A stretch of 64,000 nucleotides of DNA from Pseudomonas sp. VD-NE ins. Lineage in GTDB: Bacteria; Pseudomonadota; Gammaproteobacteria; Pseudomonadales; Pseudomonadaceae. Below the pieces are notes generated by a model. It was given only the letters and a program-made list of their open reading frames with translations, ran no database searches and had not been told where the DNA came from. Positions 54,508-63,492 of this stretch are shown here, one piece after another (positions within the stretch are counted from its first letter, which is position 1; each line of letters starts with the position of its first letter). The position numbers were made by a program, and so were the translations under genes. Where the stretch lies: the NCBI RefSeq assembly GCF_031882575.1, contig NZ_CP134772.1, positions 4,903,501 to 4,967,500 on the forward strand, in the 5' to 3' direction.

Positions 54508-54534
54508 TAAAGTTTTCCAGGGGATGGCCGAAAA
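54508..54534 (+). promoter_or_regulatory. FliA (sigma-28) promoter of flgM
   Basis: TAAAGTTT, 11 bases, GCCGAAAA: 15 of 16 positions match the sigma-28 consensus TAAAGTTT-N11-GCCGATAA. It lies 36 bp before the flgM start and is a textbook autoregulatory site, since FlgM inhibits FliA. Confidence 0.9.
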
Positions 54535-54569
54535 CATGGCAAGCGTCCAAATTCCCAGAGGTTTTTATC

Positions 54570-54896
54570 ATGGTCATCGATTTCAGCCGTTTGAACAGCT
54601 CCTCGTCACTTACGGGCAGTACACGTACCAGCAACGCCAAGGAAACCGCCGAAACCGGCACCTCCGCGCCGCTGAATACCCAGGCCGAACCGGCCAGTAC
54701 CGCAAAAAGCGGGGAATCGGTACACCTCAGCAATGAGGCTCAACAGTTGCAGAAGGTCACTGACAAGCTGCGCGATCAACCTGCTGTCGACAAAGCCCGT
54801 GTGGCCGAGTTGAAAGCCGCGATTGCCGATGGCAGCTATAAAGTCGACAGCAACCGTGTAGCCAGCAAACTGCTCAACTTCGAAGCCCAGCGCTAG
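54570..54896 (+). CDS. flgM: anti-sigma-28 factor FlgM
   Basis: A 108-residue, largely unstructured protein that binds FliA until it is exported through the finished hook. The N-terminal half is Ser/Thr-rich; the FliA-binding half is [20 protein letters not shown], then [20 protein letters not shown]. The start at 54570 follows AGAGG. It is followed by flgN after 48 bp. Confidence 0.92.
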   Translation: MVIDFSRLNSSSSLTGSTRTSNAKETAETGTSAPLNTQAEPASTAKSGESVHLSNEAQQLQKVTDKLRDQPAVDKARVAELKAAIADGSYKVDSNRVASKLLNFEAQR

Positions 54897-54944
54897 GCCT
54901 TTGCCTGCGCCAGGCTTTTGGACGCTTAAAACCCAAGGCCAGCC

Positions 54945-55412
54945 ATGCACGACACTAATTTATTGCAATTGATCAACGACGACTTTGCTCCAGCTCAACA
55001 ATTGCTGGAGTTGCTGCAAACCGAATCCCTCGCGTTGCACGGTCGCGACATGCCACTGCTGGAAGAAATTCTGGCGCACAAACAGGCATTGATCATTCTG
55101 CTTGAACAGCATGGCCGCAAGCGCAGTGAAATCCTCGCCAGCCTCAACCTGCCGACTGATCGTGCAGGTCTTGAGCAACTGGCTGGCCAGTCGAGCATTG
55201 GCGATCAGTTGCTGAGCCAGGGCGATGCCCTGACCGATCTGATCGCTCAATGCCAGGCGGCCAACGTCAAAAATGGCCAGTCGATCCAGATCCAGCAGGC
55301 CGCCACGGCCAATCAGCTGAAGATCCTCACCGGTGGTGAGGCGCCGGCGCTGTATAACGCCAGCGGAACGTTTGCCAAGCCCGCCACACCGCGTCCGCTC
55401 AGCCAGGCATGA
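54945..55412 (+). CDS. flgN: flagellar export chaperone FlgN
   Basis: A 155-residue helical protein; chaperone for the hook-filament junction proteins FlgK and FlgL. LLELLQTESLALHGRDMPLL and EEILAHKQALIILLEQHGRK match the FlgN N-terminal helices. The C-terminal ~30 residues are less conserved. Part of flgM-flgN. Confidence 0.9.
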   Translation: MHDTNLLQLINDDFAPAQQLLELLQTESLALHGRDMPLLEEILAHKQALIILLEQHGRKRSEILASLNLPTDRAGLEQLAGQSSIGDQLLSQGDALTDLIAQCQAANVKNGQSIQIQQAATANQLKILTGGEAPALYNASGTFAKPATPRPLSQA

Positions 55413-55500
55413 GCCGTTGATGCGCCAGCTCTATCAACCCGCGAAACATGCTGGCAAAATGCTGGCTAGTCGTCATATTTTGTCTGGAGATTGATAAACC

Positions 55501-56247
55501 GTGTCCAACGCCCTCAGCGCGGATGATGCTCCGCAGCCCCCTAAGGTGCTTACCACGCCACTGGAAATCTCCAGCAACCTGCGCCAGCTGCAAGAAAGCC
55601 ACGATCCGCTGATCATCACCTTTCATGAGCGCAGCCAGCGCTTCCAGAGTTACCTGATCAAAGTCGACCGCGACAGCGCTTCGATCGCACTGGACGAGAT
55701 GATTCCGCGTGACGGCGAACGCTTTTTGCAGGCCGGTGAGCCGTTCAGGGTCGAAGGTTTTCATGACGGTGTGCGCATTGCCTGGGAATGCACCGGCACG
55801 CTGAATATCGAAGAGTCCGACGGTGACCGTTTCTACACCGGCGAGCTGCCGACTGAAGTGGTTTACCACCAGCGCCGCAATGCCTTCCGCGCCGCGCTGA
55901 AACTGACCGATCTGGTCAGCGTTGAACTGGGCGGCGAAAAGCTCAAGGCGCCGATCAACGGCAAACTGCTGGATATCTCCGCAACCGGCTGCAAGCTGCG
56001 TTTCGAAGGCGATATCACTGATCGTCTGCAATTGGGTCAGGTCTATGACCGTTTGATCGCCCCGCCGCTGTTCGGCAACCAGCCGACCTCCGTCGAACTG
56101 CGCTATCTGCACTTCGAAGAAAAACTCAACATTACCTTTGCCGGCCTGCGCTTCCACAACATCAGTGGTCAGGCAGCACGCAACGTTGAGCGTTTCGTGT
56201 ATCAGTTGCAACGTGAAGCACGCCGTTTCGATAAAGACGATATGTGA
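55501..56247 (+). CDS. ycgR: flagellar brake protein YcgR (PilZ domain)
   Basis: A 248-residue c-di-GMP receptor that slows the flagellar motor. The N-terminal YcgR domain spans about 10-120; the PilZ domain follows with the c-di-GMP motifs QRRNAFR (RxxxR) and [11 protein letters not shown] (D/NxSxxG). The start is GTG at 55501. It lies 88 bp after flgN and ends at a terminator. Confidence 0.92.
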   Translation: MSNALSADDAPQPPKVLTTPLEISSNLRQLQESHDPLIITFHERSQRFQSYLIKVDRDSASIALDEMIPRDGERFLQAGEPFRVEGFHDGVRIAWECTGTLNIEESDGDRFYTGELPTEVVYHQRRNAFRAALKLTDLVSVELGGEKLKAPINGKLLDISATGCKLRFEGDITDRLQLGQVYDRLIAPPLFGNQPTSVELRYLHFEEKLNITFAGLRFHNISGQAARNVERFVYQLQREARRFDKDDM

Positions 56248-56260
56248 TTCGCAGCGACTA

Positions 56261-56299
56261 ATAAAAAGGGCAGTCCCTGGCGGGACTGCCCTTTTTTAT
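56261..56299 (+). terminator. terminator of ycgR (bidirectional)
   Basis: Hairpin AAAGGGCAGTCCC ... GGGACTGCCCTTT, followed by a T-run, 13 bp after the ycgR stop; it can also serve the convergent MFS gene. Confidence 0.92.
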
Positions 56300-56319
56300 G
56301 CGCGGTGTTTTTGTTCAGT

Positions 56320-57699
56320 TCAGGGTCTGCCGCCGCTGAGATCCGGCGCGGGATTATCGGTATCCGGTTCGACTTCTGCCCCAGGCTCTGACTGAGTAGC
56401 AGGTTCAGGCTCGGGATTGGCCGGCGTTTGCACAGGGTCCTGGACCATCTGCTCCTGCACCACCTGCTCGTCTACCCGAGGATCGAGGGCTGCCACCAGC
56501 GGCGAACTGGACATGCTGTCGGGCATGGCCACGTGGTGGAGCGGTGCGTCGTCGACCTGATGCAGATTGGTCACGGCTTTCGGCCGGATCCGCCACACCA
56601 GCACCAGCGCGAAGAAGCTGAAGAACGCATACAGGCTCTGACTGCCGAACAGCTTCATCAGCACACCCGCGAGCAACGGCCCGATGCTCGCGCCGACCCC
56701 GTAGGTCACCAACAGCATAGCCGTCAGCGAAACCCGGCGATCACCCTCGACGTGGTCATTGGAGAACGCCACCGCCAGCGGATACAGACAGAACTGCACC
56801 AGCGAACAGAGAAAACCAACTCCGAACAACACCTCCAGCGGCACTTGCGGCAGCACCGCCAACGGTAACGCCGCTACCGCCAGGAACCCGGCAAAGCAGC
56901 GAATCAGCAGCGCCCGGTCGTAACGATCGGACAACCAGCCCAGCGGCCACTGCACCAGCAACCCGGCAAAGATGCAGCTACCCATGAACAGACCGACCTG
57001 CTCGGTCGACAAGCCTTGTTGCGAGGCATACAGCGGCGCCAGACCATAGAACGAACCGATGATCAAACCGGCACCCAGTACCGTACTCAGCGACTGCGGG
57101 ACCCGCTTGATAAAGAAGCGCGGTTCCATCGGTGCCGGATGCAAGGGCGCCGGGTGAATCCGTCGAGTCAACGTCACAGGCACCAGACACAGCGCAAAGC
57201 ACAGCGCGACCAGCATCAGCAGTTCCAGTCCCAGCCCGGGGTGCATGACCAGAATCAGTTGGCCGAGCACCAGGCCCAGGTACGAAGCGATCATGTAACC
57301 GCTGAACACCAGACCTCGCTGATTGGCGTCCGCCTGCTCGTTGAGCCAGCTCTCGATCACCATGTATTGGCACATCATGCCCAGACCGACGATGGTCCGC
57401 AGCACCAGCCATGCCGGCAGCCAATCGACCAGACCATGGCCCAGCACGGCCGCACCGACAATCCCGGCACACGCCGAATAAGCACGGATATGCCCGACCC
57501 GGGCGATCAGCCGGTGACCGATCTTGCCGCCCAGCACCAGGCCGAAATAGTTGGCTGCCATCAGCGCACCGACCCAGAGACCGTCGACGTTGTCAGCGGC
57601 CAGACGCAAGGCCAGATAAGTGGATAAAAGGCCAGAGCCGATCAACATCATCAGCGAGGCGAAATACAGCGCTCGAAAGGATTTCCAGATTTGGCGCAT
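56320..57699 (-). CDS. MFS transporter (YcaD-like)
   Basis: A 459-residue inner-membrane transporter with about 12 membrane segments over residues 1-385, e.g. LYFASLMMLIGSGLLSTYLA, MAANYFGLVLGGKIG and LLAGVLMKLFGSQSLYAFF. The segment GGKIGHRLIARVG is the A-loop signature. Segments 1-3 and QYMVIESWLNEQADANQRG resemble YcaD-type drug/organic ion permeases. The last ~70 residues are an acidic, proline-rich cytoplasmic tail. The substrate is unknown. Confidence 0.83.
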   Translation of the reverse strand: MRQIWKSFRALYFASLMMLIGSGLLSTYLALRLAADNVDGLWVGALMAANYFGLVLGGKIGHRLIARVGHIRAYSACAGIVGAAVLGHGLVDWLPAWLVLRTIVGLGMMCQYMVIESWLNEQADANQRGLVFSGYMIASYLGLVLGQLILVMHPGLGLELLMLVALCFALCLVPVTLTRRIHPAPLHPAPMEPRFFIKRVPQSLSTVLGAGLIIGSFYGLAPLYASQQGLSTEQVGLFMGSCIFAGLLVQWPLGWLSDRYDRALLIRCFAGFLAVAALPLAVLPQVPLEVLFGVGFLCSLVQFCLYPLAVAFSNDHVEGDRRVSLTAMLLVTYGVGASIGPLLAGVLMKLFGSQSLYAFFSFFALVLVWRIRPKAVTNLHQVDDAPLHHVAMPDSMSSSPLVAALDPRVDEQVVQEQMVQDPVQTPANPEPEPATQSEPGAEVEPDTDNPAPDLSGGRP

Positions 57700-57768
57700 C
57701 GGCGTTCCGAGCGGCTCCTTGCAGTAAATATCAGGCTACCAGAACGATAGCCCGATGGCGGCGGTACG

Positions 57769-59112
57769 TCAGGCCTGGGCTGCTAGAACACGACGTTCCC
57801 AGGGAGTGATTTCATCAAAGAAGCTGGTCAACTCCATGGTCTTCGAAGCGATGTAGCCTTCGATGAACTCCTGTCCGAACAGTTCCCTCGCCAATTGGCT
57901 ACGTTTCAGACGTTCGAGCGCGGCGTGCAAGGTACACGGCAGCGAAAGGTTGTCCGGCACTTCGAACTCGCCCTGAATGGCTTCCGTCGGCTCCAACTCA
58001 TGCTCGATACCGTGCAAGCCAGCGGCCAGGCTGGCCGCAATCGCCAGATACGGGTTAGCGTCGGCGCCCGGCAAACGGTTTTCCACGCGACGAGCGACCG
58101 GCGAACTGGCGGGAATACGCAAACCGGCGGCGCGATTGTCATGGGACCAGCAGGCGTTATTCGGTGAGGCGTACGGGTGGCACAGACGCTGATAGGAGTT
58201 CACATTCGGTGCAAACAGTGCGGTGAACTCGGCCATGCCCGCCTGCTGACCACCAATGAAGTGGCGGAACATCGCCGTCGGCTGGCCGTTTTCGTCACTG
58301 AACACATTCTTGCCACTGTTGATGTCGACGATGCTCTGGTGAATATGCATCGAACTGCCCGGCGTATGCGCCAGTGGTTTGGCCATGCACACCACGGTCA
58401 GGCCATGCTTGAGCGCGACTTCCTTGAGCAGGTGTTTGAAGAGGAATGTCTGGTCGGCGAGCAACAGCGGATCGCCGTGCAGCAGATTGATCTCGAACTG
58501 GCTGACACCCATTTCGTGCATGAAGGTATCGCGCGGCAGTCCGAGTGCCGCCATGCATTTATAGACTTCGTTGAAGAATGGCCGCAGACCGTTATTGGAG
58601 CTGATGCTGAACGCGGATTGGCCATCCTCGCGGCGACCGTCGAGACCGACTGGCGGGCGGAACGGTTGGCTCGGATCGGTGTTGGGGGCAAAGACAAAGA
58701 ATTCCAGCTCGGTCGCCACCACCGGTGCGAGACCGCGCGCGGCGTAACGGGCAATGACTTTCTTGAGTTGACCCCGTGTCGACAGATTGGAGCTTTCGCC
58801 GGTCAGTTCATCGGCGTCGCAAATGGCCAGGGCGCGCGGGGAGTCACTCCACGGCAAGCGATGGATCTGGGTCGGTTCGGCGACCAGTGCCAGGTCTCCG
58901 TCATCGCTGCCGTAAAACCGCGCGGCCGGGTAACCGCCCATGATGCATTGCAACAGCACGCCCCGCGCCAGTTGCAAACGCCGCCCTTCGAGGAACCCCT
59001 CGGCGGTCATCACTTTGCCTCGCGGTACGCCGTTCAAATCCGGCGTAACACATTCAATCTCATCAATGCCGGTCAATCGCTGCGCGAGTGAACGCTGGCC
59101 ATCGGTTGTCAT
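57769..59112 (-). CDS. glutamine synthetase family protein (gamma-glutamylputrescine synthetase-like)
   Basis: A 447-residue enzyme of the GS-III-like/PuuA subgroup that ligates glutamate to an amine. MTTDGQRSLAQRLTGIDEIE starts at 59112 after AAGGA. Motifs: MGVSQFEINLLHGDPLL, FMAKPL-like VCMAKPLAHTPGSSMHIHQS, NSYQRLCHPYASPNNACWSH, and RVENRLPGADANPYLAIAAS, which fit the ATP, ammonium/amine and glutamate sites. It is distinct from housekeeping GlnA. The polyamine substrate is inferred from subgroup. Confidence 0.85.
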   Translation of the reverse strand: MTTDGQRSLAQRLTGIDEIECVTPDLNGVPRGKVMTAEGFLEGRRLQLARGVLLQCIMGGYPAARFYGSDDGDLALVAEPTQIHRLPWSDSPRALAICDADELTGESSNLSTRGQLKKVIARYAARGLAPVVATELEFFVFAPNTDPSQPFRPPVGLDGRREDGQSAFSISSNNGLRPFFNEVYKCMAALGLPRDTFMHEMGVSQFEINLLHGDPLLLADQTFLFKHLLKEVALKHGLTVVCMAKPLAHTPGSSMHIHQSIVDINSGKNVFSDENGQPTAMFRHFIGGQQAGMAEFTALFAPNVNSYQRLCHPYASPNNACWSHDNRAAGLRIPASSPVARRVENRLPGADANPYLAIAASLAAGLHGIEHELEPTEAIQGEFEVPDNLSLPCTLHAALERLKRSQLARELFGQEFIEGYIASKTMELTSFFDEITPWERRVLAAQA

Positions 59113-59210
59113 GACGCAATCCTTGTTATTGTGCGAGCCGCGAACGGCGACCCGTACAAAATAGGCTTCGGCTGTTCGGAATATCAAGCAGCGTCAATCA
59201 AAAACCTCTG

Positions 59211-59903
59211 TCACGGCAGATAAAGGCTGAACACCCCGCCGCCAAGCGGTCCGCCATTGCGGATTTCGGTACGCCCTTCGACGCCGTTGCGCTGATGCAG
59301 CGCCGCGATGCGATTGGCGAAATACAAACCCAGTCCGGTGCTGCCGCTGCTGTGATTGATGCCTTGCACATAATCGGCCTGACGCTCGAGCATCTCGGCC
59401 GGGTAACCGTCGCCGTCGTCGTTGATGGTCAGAACCAGTTGCCCGGCCTCGTCGCTGACAGTGATCAGCAACGACTCGCGGGCATAGCGAATCGCATTGT
59501 TGATGCAGTTGCCCAACACCGAAGCAATCAGCTCTCGATCGAAGAAGCCCAATGGGCTCAGCGGATCGACTTCATAAGTCGCCATGATCCCGCGACTGGC
59601 AAACACCTCTTGATGCGCCGCCAGTTGTGCCTCGATAAAGTCATCGAGTTCGTGATACGCCGGTTGCAGCGGCAACTGGTTGACGCCGAGCTTGTACAGC
59701 CCGAGCAACTGCACCAGCATGCTGTTGAGGTGGGCGAACTCAAAGTCGATCACGCCCTGCTCCGTGCCTTGGCGCTGCGCTTCAGGCAAACGCGCAAGCC
59801 ATTGGCTGTGGGCCTGCATCAACATGGCCAGCGAGTTCTTCATATCGTGGACGGTGGAGGCGATCACCGTAGAAAAATCCAGAGCTTGCTCGTCGTGGTT
59901 CAT
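59211..59903 (-). CDS. small soluble sensor histidine kinase
   Basis: A 230-residue cytoplasmic kinase without membrane segments. The H-box is STVHDMKNSLAMLMQ, the N-box VLGNCINNAIRYA, and the G-boxes NDDGDGYP and GSTGLGLYFANRI. With no sensor domain of its own, it must get its signal from a partner. Its ATG overlaps the stop of the upstream REC-TPR gene (ATGA), so the two are coupled. Confidence 0.87.
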   Translation of the reverse strand: MNHDEQALDFSTVIASTVHDMKNSLAMLMQAHSQWLARLPEAQRQGTEQGVIDFEFAHLNSMLVQLLGLYKLGVNQLPLQPAYHELDDFIEAQLAAHQEVFASRGIMATYEVDPLSPLGFFDRELIASVLGNCINNAIRYARESLLITVSDEAGQLVLTINDDGDGYPAEMLERQADYVQGINHSSGSTGLGLYFANRIAALHQRNGVEGRTEIRNGGPLGGGVFSLYLP

Positions 59904-61504
59904 TCGCCAAACGCCTTGCTTTTCAGCTTCTGATAACGCGCAAAACGCGCGTCGGTGTCGGGCATCAGGCCGACCATTTTCAGGCAGGCCCGACATTCTT
60001 CCAGCTCCGCCGACGGCACCGAGGTGTCGGTGCCGTGGAGCAGCGACTGGGCCATGTTCAGCGCGATACTGATGTTCTTCGGTTGCATCTTCAGCGCCTT
60101 GCGGAACACCTCACGGGCCTCCACCAGGTTGCCGGTCTTGTACACCCGCACGCCCTGACGGTTGAGGTCGGCAGCGGCGTTACTGGAACTGAGAATAGTC
60201 GGGTCATCGGTGAGCTTGGCGATGTCTTTCATCACTGCCGGATCATCACCGTAGATCTCCGCGCAGCTCTTGAGCATCGAGGTGCCCGCCTCGGCCTGAC
60301 CGAGCATCTGCAACTGCTTGGCGACCAGCAGCGCCGCTTCCGGACTCATGAATTGCTCCATGCCGTCGAGGCGCATCAACGCTTGCTCGGTGAGCTTGTC
60401 GGCGGTTTCGGCATCGTTGAGCAGCAGGCTGGTCGCCTTCATCAGACGCGCGCGAATCTGCAGGCCGGGGTCGGTCGGGTTTTCTTTGGCCACGGCGCTG
60501 AGGGTGGTATTGATCTCCAGCCGCGTGCGCGTGTCGAGACCGCGCTCGCTGCCTTTGCTGATCAGCGCGTGAGCCAGACCGAGATTGCTTTCCGGGTCCT
60601 TGAAGCGCGACTGCGCACCTTGCGACACCGCTTGGCGGTAAGCACGCGAGGCGGTGTCGAAATCTTCGTTGGCCATCGCCAGTTTACCGAGCAAGGCCTG
60701 TCGGCGCACCGCCAGTGGCGAAAGACGAATGGCCTCTTCGAGCACCTGTTGCGCGCCTTTGGTATCGCCCTCCGATACCAGCACATCGGCCATACCGTCA
60801 TACAGCGACGGCATCATCGGGAACACCTTCAGCGCTTTCTCATAAACGCCTTTAGCCTGTGCAACCTGACCGCGCTTGAACAGCAACTTGCCCAATCCGG
60901 CAAATGCCCATGGCAACGGTCGGTCGGCAATGATGCTGTCGTAAAGACGCTCCAGCGCTTCGTTCTGGTTCATGTCGCGCAGCGCATCAGCGCGGTAGCG
61001 CAGGCACAGCGGCGAATAACGGATGTCTTGCTTGCACAGGGCGATGCAGGCGTTGAGCACCTCGACCGGTTTGCCGCGATCAAGGGCTTGCAGAATCGGT
61101 TTGAGCAACGTCTTGCGCTGCTCCAGACGCTCCAGACGCTGGGCCAGACCGGAGCGGTTGAATGGTTTGGTCAGGTACGCATCCGGCTCGTGCTCCAGGG
61201 CACTGAGCACCATCGCCTGACTGGTCTCGGCGGTGACCATCACGAACACCGCTTCATGGCTGATGAGTTTTTCCATCATCAGGTCTTCGAGTACCTGCTG
61301 GCCGTTTTTCTTGCCGTCGCCCAGGTGGAAATCCTGCAGGATGAAATGGTAGGACTTCTGCGCACACATCTTCAGCGCCTGCTCACCGGTGTCAGCGGTG
61401 TCAACGTCCTTGACCCCAAGCTCACGCAGCATCGAACGGACGGAACTGCGGAAATCCGAGAAATCATCGACGATCAGAAAACTCTTTTGGTGATACGACA
61501 GCAT
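59900..61504 (-). CDS. response regulator with C-terminal TPR repeats
   Basis: A 534-residue protein. The receiver domain (about 1-125) has FLIVDDFSDFRSS, the phospho-acceptor in FILQDFHLGDG, and DAYLTKPFNRSGL. The rest consists of about eight tetratricopeptide-like helical repeats, e.g. WAFAGLGKLLFKRGQVAQAK and GVRVYKTGNLVEAREVFRKA. There is no DNA-binding or enzyme domain, so its output is presumably protein-protein interaction controlled by phosphorylation. It is paired with the small kinase downstream. Confidence 0.88.
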   Translation of the reverse strand: MLSYHQKSFLIVDDFSDFRSSVRSMLRELGVKDVDTADTGEQALKMCAQKSYHFILQDFHLGDGKKNGQQVLEDLMMEKLISHEAVFVMVTAETSQAMVLSALEHEPDAYLTKPFNRSGLAQRLERLEQRKTLLKPILQALDRGKPVEVLNACIALCKQDIRYSPLCLRYRADALRDMNQNEALERLYDSIIADRPLPWAFAGLGKLLFKRGQVAQAKGVYEKALKVFPMMPSLYDGMADVLVSEGDTKGAQQVLEEAIRLSPLAVRRQALLGKLAMANEDFDTASRAYRQAVSQGAQSRFKDPESNLGLAHALISKGSERGLDTRTRLEINTTLSAVAKENPTDPGLQIRARLMKATSLLLNDAETADKLTEQALMRLDGMEQFMSPEAALLVAKQLQMLGQAEAGTSMLKSCAEIYGDDPAVMKDIAKLTDDPTILSSSNAAADLNRQGVRVYKTGNLVEAREVFRKALKMQPKNISIALNMAQSLLHGTDTSVPSAELEECRACLKMVGLMPDTDARFARYQKLKSKAFGE

Positions 61505-61714
61505 CGAAGATTTCCAGGCAATTGAAGTAAGGGCAATTTCAAGCGCGCAGATGATAGCTGGCGGCCAAATGCTATCAAGCGATTTCGCGCGACTTTTAAG
61601 TCACCGAATGGGTTATCGGCCAGAAGTGCTTTTCTCTGAAGCCAGTGCTTCAAGATTCCTCACCCAGCCTTTACCCTGCGCACCAAGACAACCTCCCACT
61701 ACAAGGCTTAGATC

Positions 61715-63070
61715 GTGTACATCAAAGGACGCTGCATCGTTTCCGCCTGCGCTCTGCTGTTTGTTCAGCAGGCAATGGCGGCTGGAATGGACTGCACAAA
61801 AGCGGCGAATGCCGCCGAAAACACTGTTTGCGCGGGCAAAGGACTTTATGAACAAGATGTACAGATGGGCTCTGTTTATCGAGCGTTAATAAAGGCGTCC
61901 GCCCAGGTACAACCGGAACTGAAACGTACTCAACGACTGTGGTTAAAGGCTCGCAATGAATGCGCCGACGATGTCTCGTGCCTGAATCAGCGTTATGACG
62001 AGCGCCTGAAAGTCCTTCAGGCACTGTTGACGGAGGCGCTTGCCTACCCACCGGATGACCTCGATACGCAAGTGATGCATGAACTGAGCAACAGCATTCA
62101 AGCAGCGAGTAAGGACAATCCGGAGTTTGCCCTGGAGCGTACGCTTGAAGCCTTTGGCATCCGTGCGGGCAAGACCTCGTTCTCTGGAGACGTCGACAAG
62201 GATGATCCAAGCGACACGCACTTTCCGACATCGAAGCCCGCCGGTCTCACGCCAGACGAGTGGCAGGCGCTGAGGACGTCGGACATTTCCGGCGCTGCCG
62301 ATTTCGGTCACTCCACGTACACCCTGCTGGACATGGACGACGATGGTCAGCGCGACCTTATCGTCGATACCTACACCGGCGGCACAGGTCTGTTTACCTA
62401 CACGGAGACCTGGCGGCGAACCGGCGAGCGTTTCATCAAGAGAAGCCCCGCCGCTGAAAGTTCGCTGTTTCACACCAATGATCGCGGCGCCAACCAGTCA
62501 GCGAACTGGATAAAAATCCGTGGAAAAGTGTATGCGGCGTATCGCAGCGGTGCCTACGGAGTTGATCAGCTTTACTTGCTAAACCCGCTCAGAATCAACA
62601 ATCGGGTACCGACGATAGCGGTTCATTACCGTTACGACCTGAAGGTGCCCACCCTTCAACATAAGGAAGACGGCACCACCACTTACGAGTTGGAGCCCGC
62701 TCTGCAACAGACACTTGACCGGGCGATAAGCAAAGCGACGCAGGCTGGAGAAGTCAGTTCAGCGAACACGCCGCTCTGCCCTGTCCCGGCCAGTGGCGCA
62801 GGAGAAAACGACTATTACAGCTATGGCATGGCTCCCTACACCCTCGAAGTTGTCACGAATCTGGGGGTTGTCATTGGCAATGATTGTTATATCGGCGCGT
62901 TGATCAACTGGTTCGGCAGCTACTACGAAAAGGAAGGATTGTCGGCACAACTGGTATTGCGCAAACCGGATGCCGAAGCCACTGGGCGTAGTTATGACGT
63001 GAATGGCAAACGCCATGTCAGCGCCGTGAGCGCAGCACTAGGTAAAGTTGAAACGGACGACGGCGCGTAG
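61715..63070 (+). CDS. exported DUF1311 (LprI-like) protein with unknown C-terminal domain
   Basis: A 451-residue exported protein. The start is GTG at 61715 after AAGG. Residues 1-23 are a signal peptide (IVSACALLFVQQAMAAG). The N-terminal domain (about 25-105) has the lysozyme-inhibitor LprI/DUF1311 cysteine pattern: MDCTKAANAAENTVCAG, then QRLWLKARNECADDVSCL. The larger C-terminal region contains an EF-hand-like/FG-GAP-like loop DMDDDGQRDLIVDTYTGG and further beta-rich sequence that I cannot assign. The 210 bp upstream hold no other gene. Confidence 0.75.
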   Translation: MYIKGRCIVSACALLFVQQAMAAGMDCTKAANAAENTVCAGKGLYEQDVQMGSVYRALIKASAQVQPELKRTQRLWLKARNECADDVSCLNQRYDERLKVLQALLTEALAYPPDDLDTQVMHELSNSIQAASKDNPEFALERTLEAFGIRAGKTSFSGDVDKDDPSDTHFPTSKPAGLTPDEWQALRTSDISGAADFGHSTYTLLDMDDDGQRDLIVDTYTGGTGLFTYTETWRRTGERFIKRSPAAESSLFHTNDRGANQSANWIKIRGKVYAAYRSGAYGVDQLYLLNPLRINNRVPTIAVHYRYDLKVPTLQHKEDGTTTYELEPALQQTLDRAISKATQAGEVSSANTPLCPVPASGAGENDYYSYGMAPYTLEVVTNLGVVIGNDCYIGALINWFGSYYEKEGLSAQLVLRKPDAEATGRSYDVNGKRHVSAVSAALGKVETDDGA

Positions 63071-63107
63071 CATGACTTCTCGCGCTCAAGGTTAGCGACG
63101 GTTGGGG

Positions 63108-63137
63108 CAGGTAATACGTTGGTGAACGTATTACCTG
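63108..63137 (+). other. 30-bp hairpin with 13-bp perfect arms
   Basis: CAGGTAATACGTT, loop GGTG, AACGTATTACCTG. There is no T-run after it, so it is not a normal terminator. It lies 38 bp after the DUF1311 gene and may stabilise its 3' end or bind a protein. Confidence 0.6.
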
Positions 63138-63168
63138 TCGCGAGCCAAAACTTTTCTACAGGCAAAAC

Positions 63169-63200
63169 AAAACCCCAACTGCTTTCGCAATTGGGGTTTC
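63169..63200 (-). terminator. terminator of the rRNA operon
   Basis: AAACCCCAA ... TTGGGGTTT stem; on the minus strand it is followed by TTGTTTTGCC. It lies 10 bp after the 5S rRNA 3' end. Confidence 0.88.
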
Positions 63201-63209
63201 GGAATTTAA

Positions 63210-63327
63210 TCTTGACGATGACCTACTCTCACATGGGGAAACCCCACACTACCATCGGCGATGCATCGTTTCACTGCTGAGTTCGGGATGGGATCAGGTG
63301 GTTCCAACGCTCTATGGTCGTCAAGAA
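63210..63327 (-). rRNA. rrf: 5S ribosomal RNA
   Basis: On the minus strand the molecule runs from CTTGACGACCATAGAGCG through ACCACCTGATCCCATCC and CCGAACTCAGCAGTGAAACG to GAGAGTAGGTCATCGTCAAG, the Pseudomonas 5S sequence. Ends are approximate to a few bases. About 165 bp of spacer separates it from 23S. Confidence 0.96.
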
Positions 63328-63492
63328 ATTCGGGTACTGAGTCGTGGCCAGTTGGCCTCGCTTCAGCAAATTGGGTATGTGACAGCTTTCGGTGTTTTGT
63401 GCTGCTTTTTCAAGTGCAGTCGAACTTTCGGTTCGTTTCGTCTTCACACACCGCAATCTGGTCTCTTCGACGCAAATTGCTTGGGTGTTATA

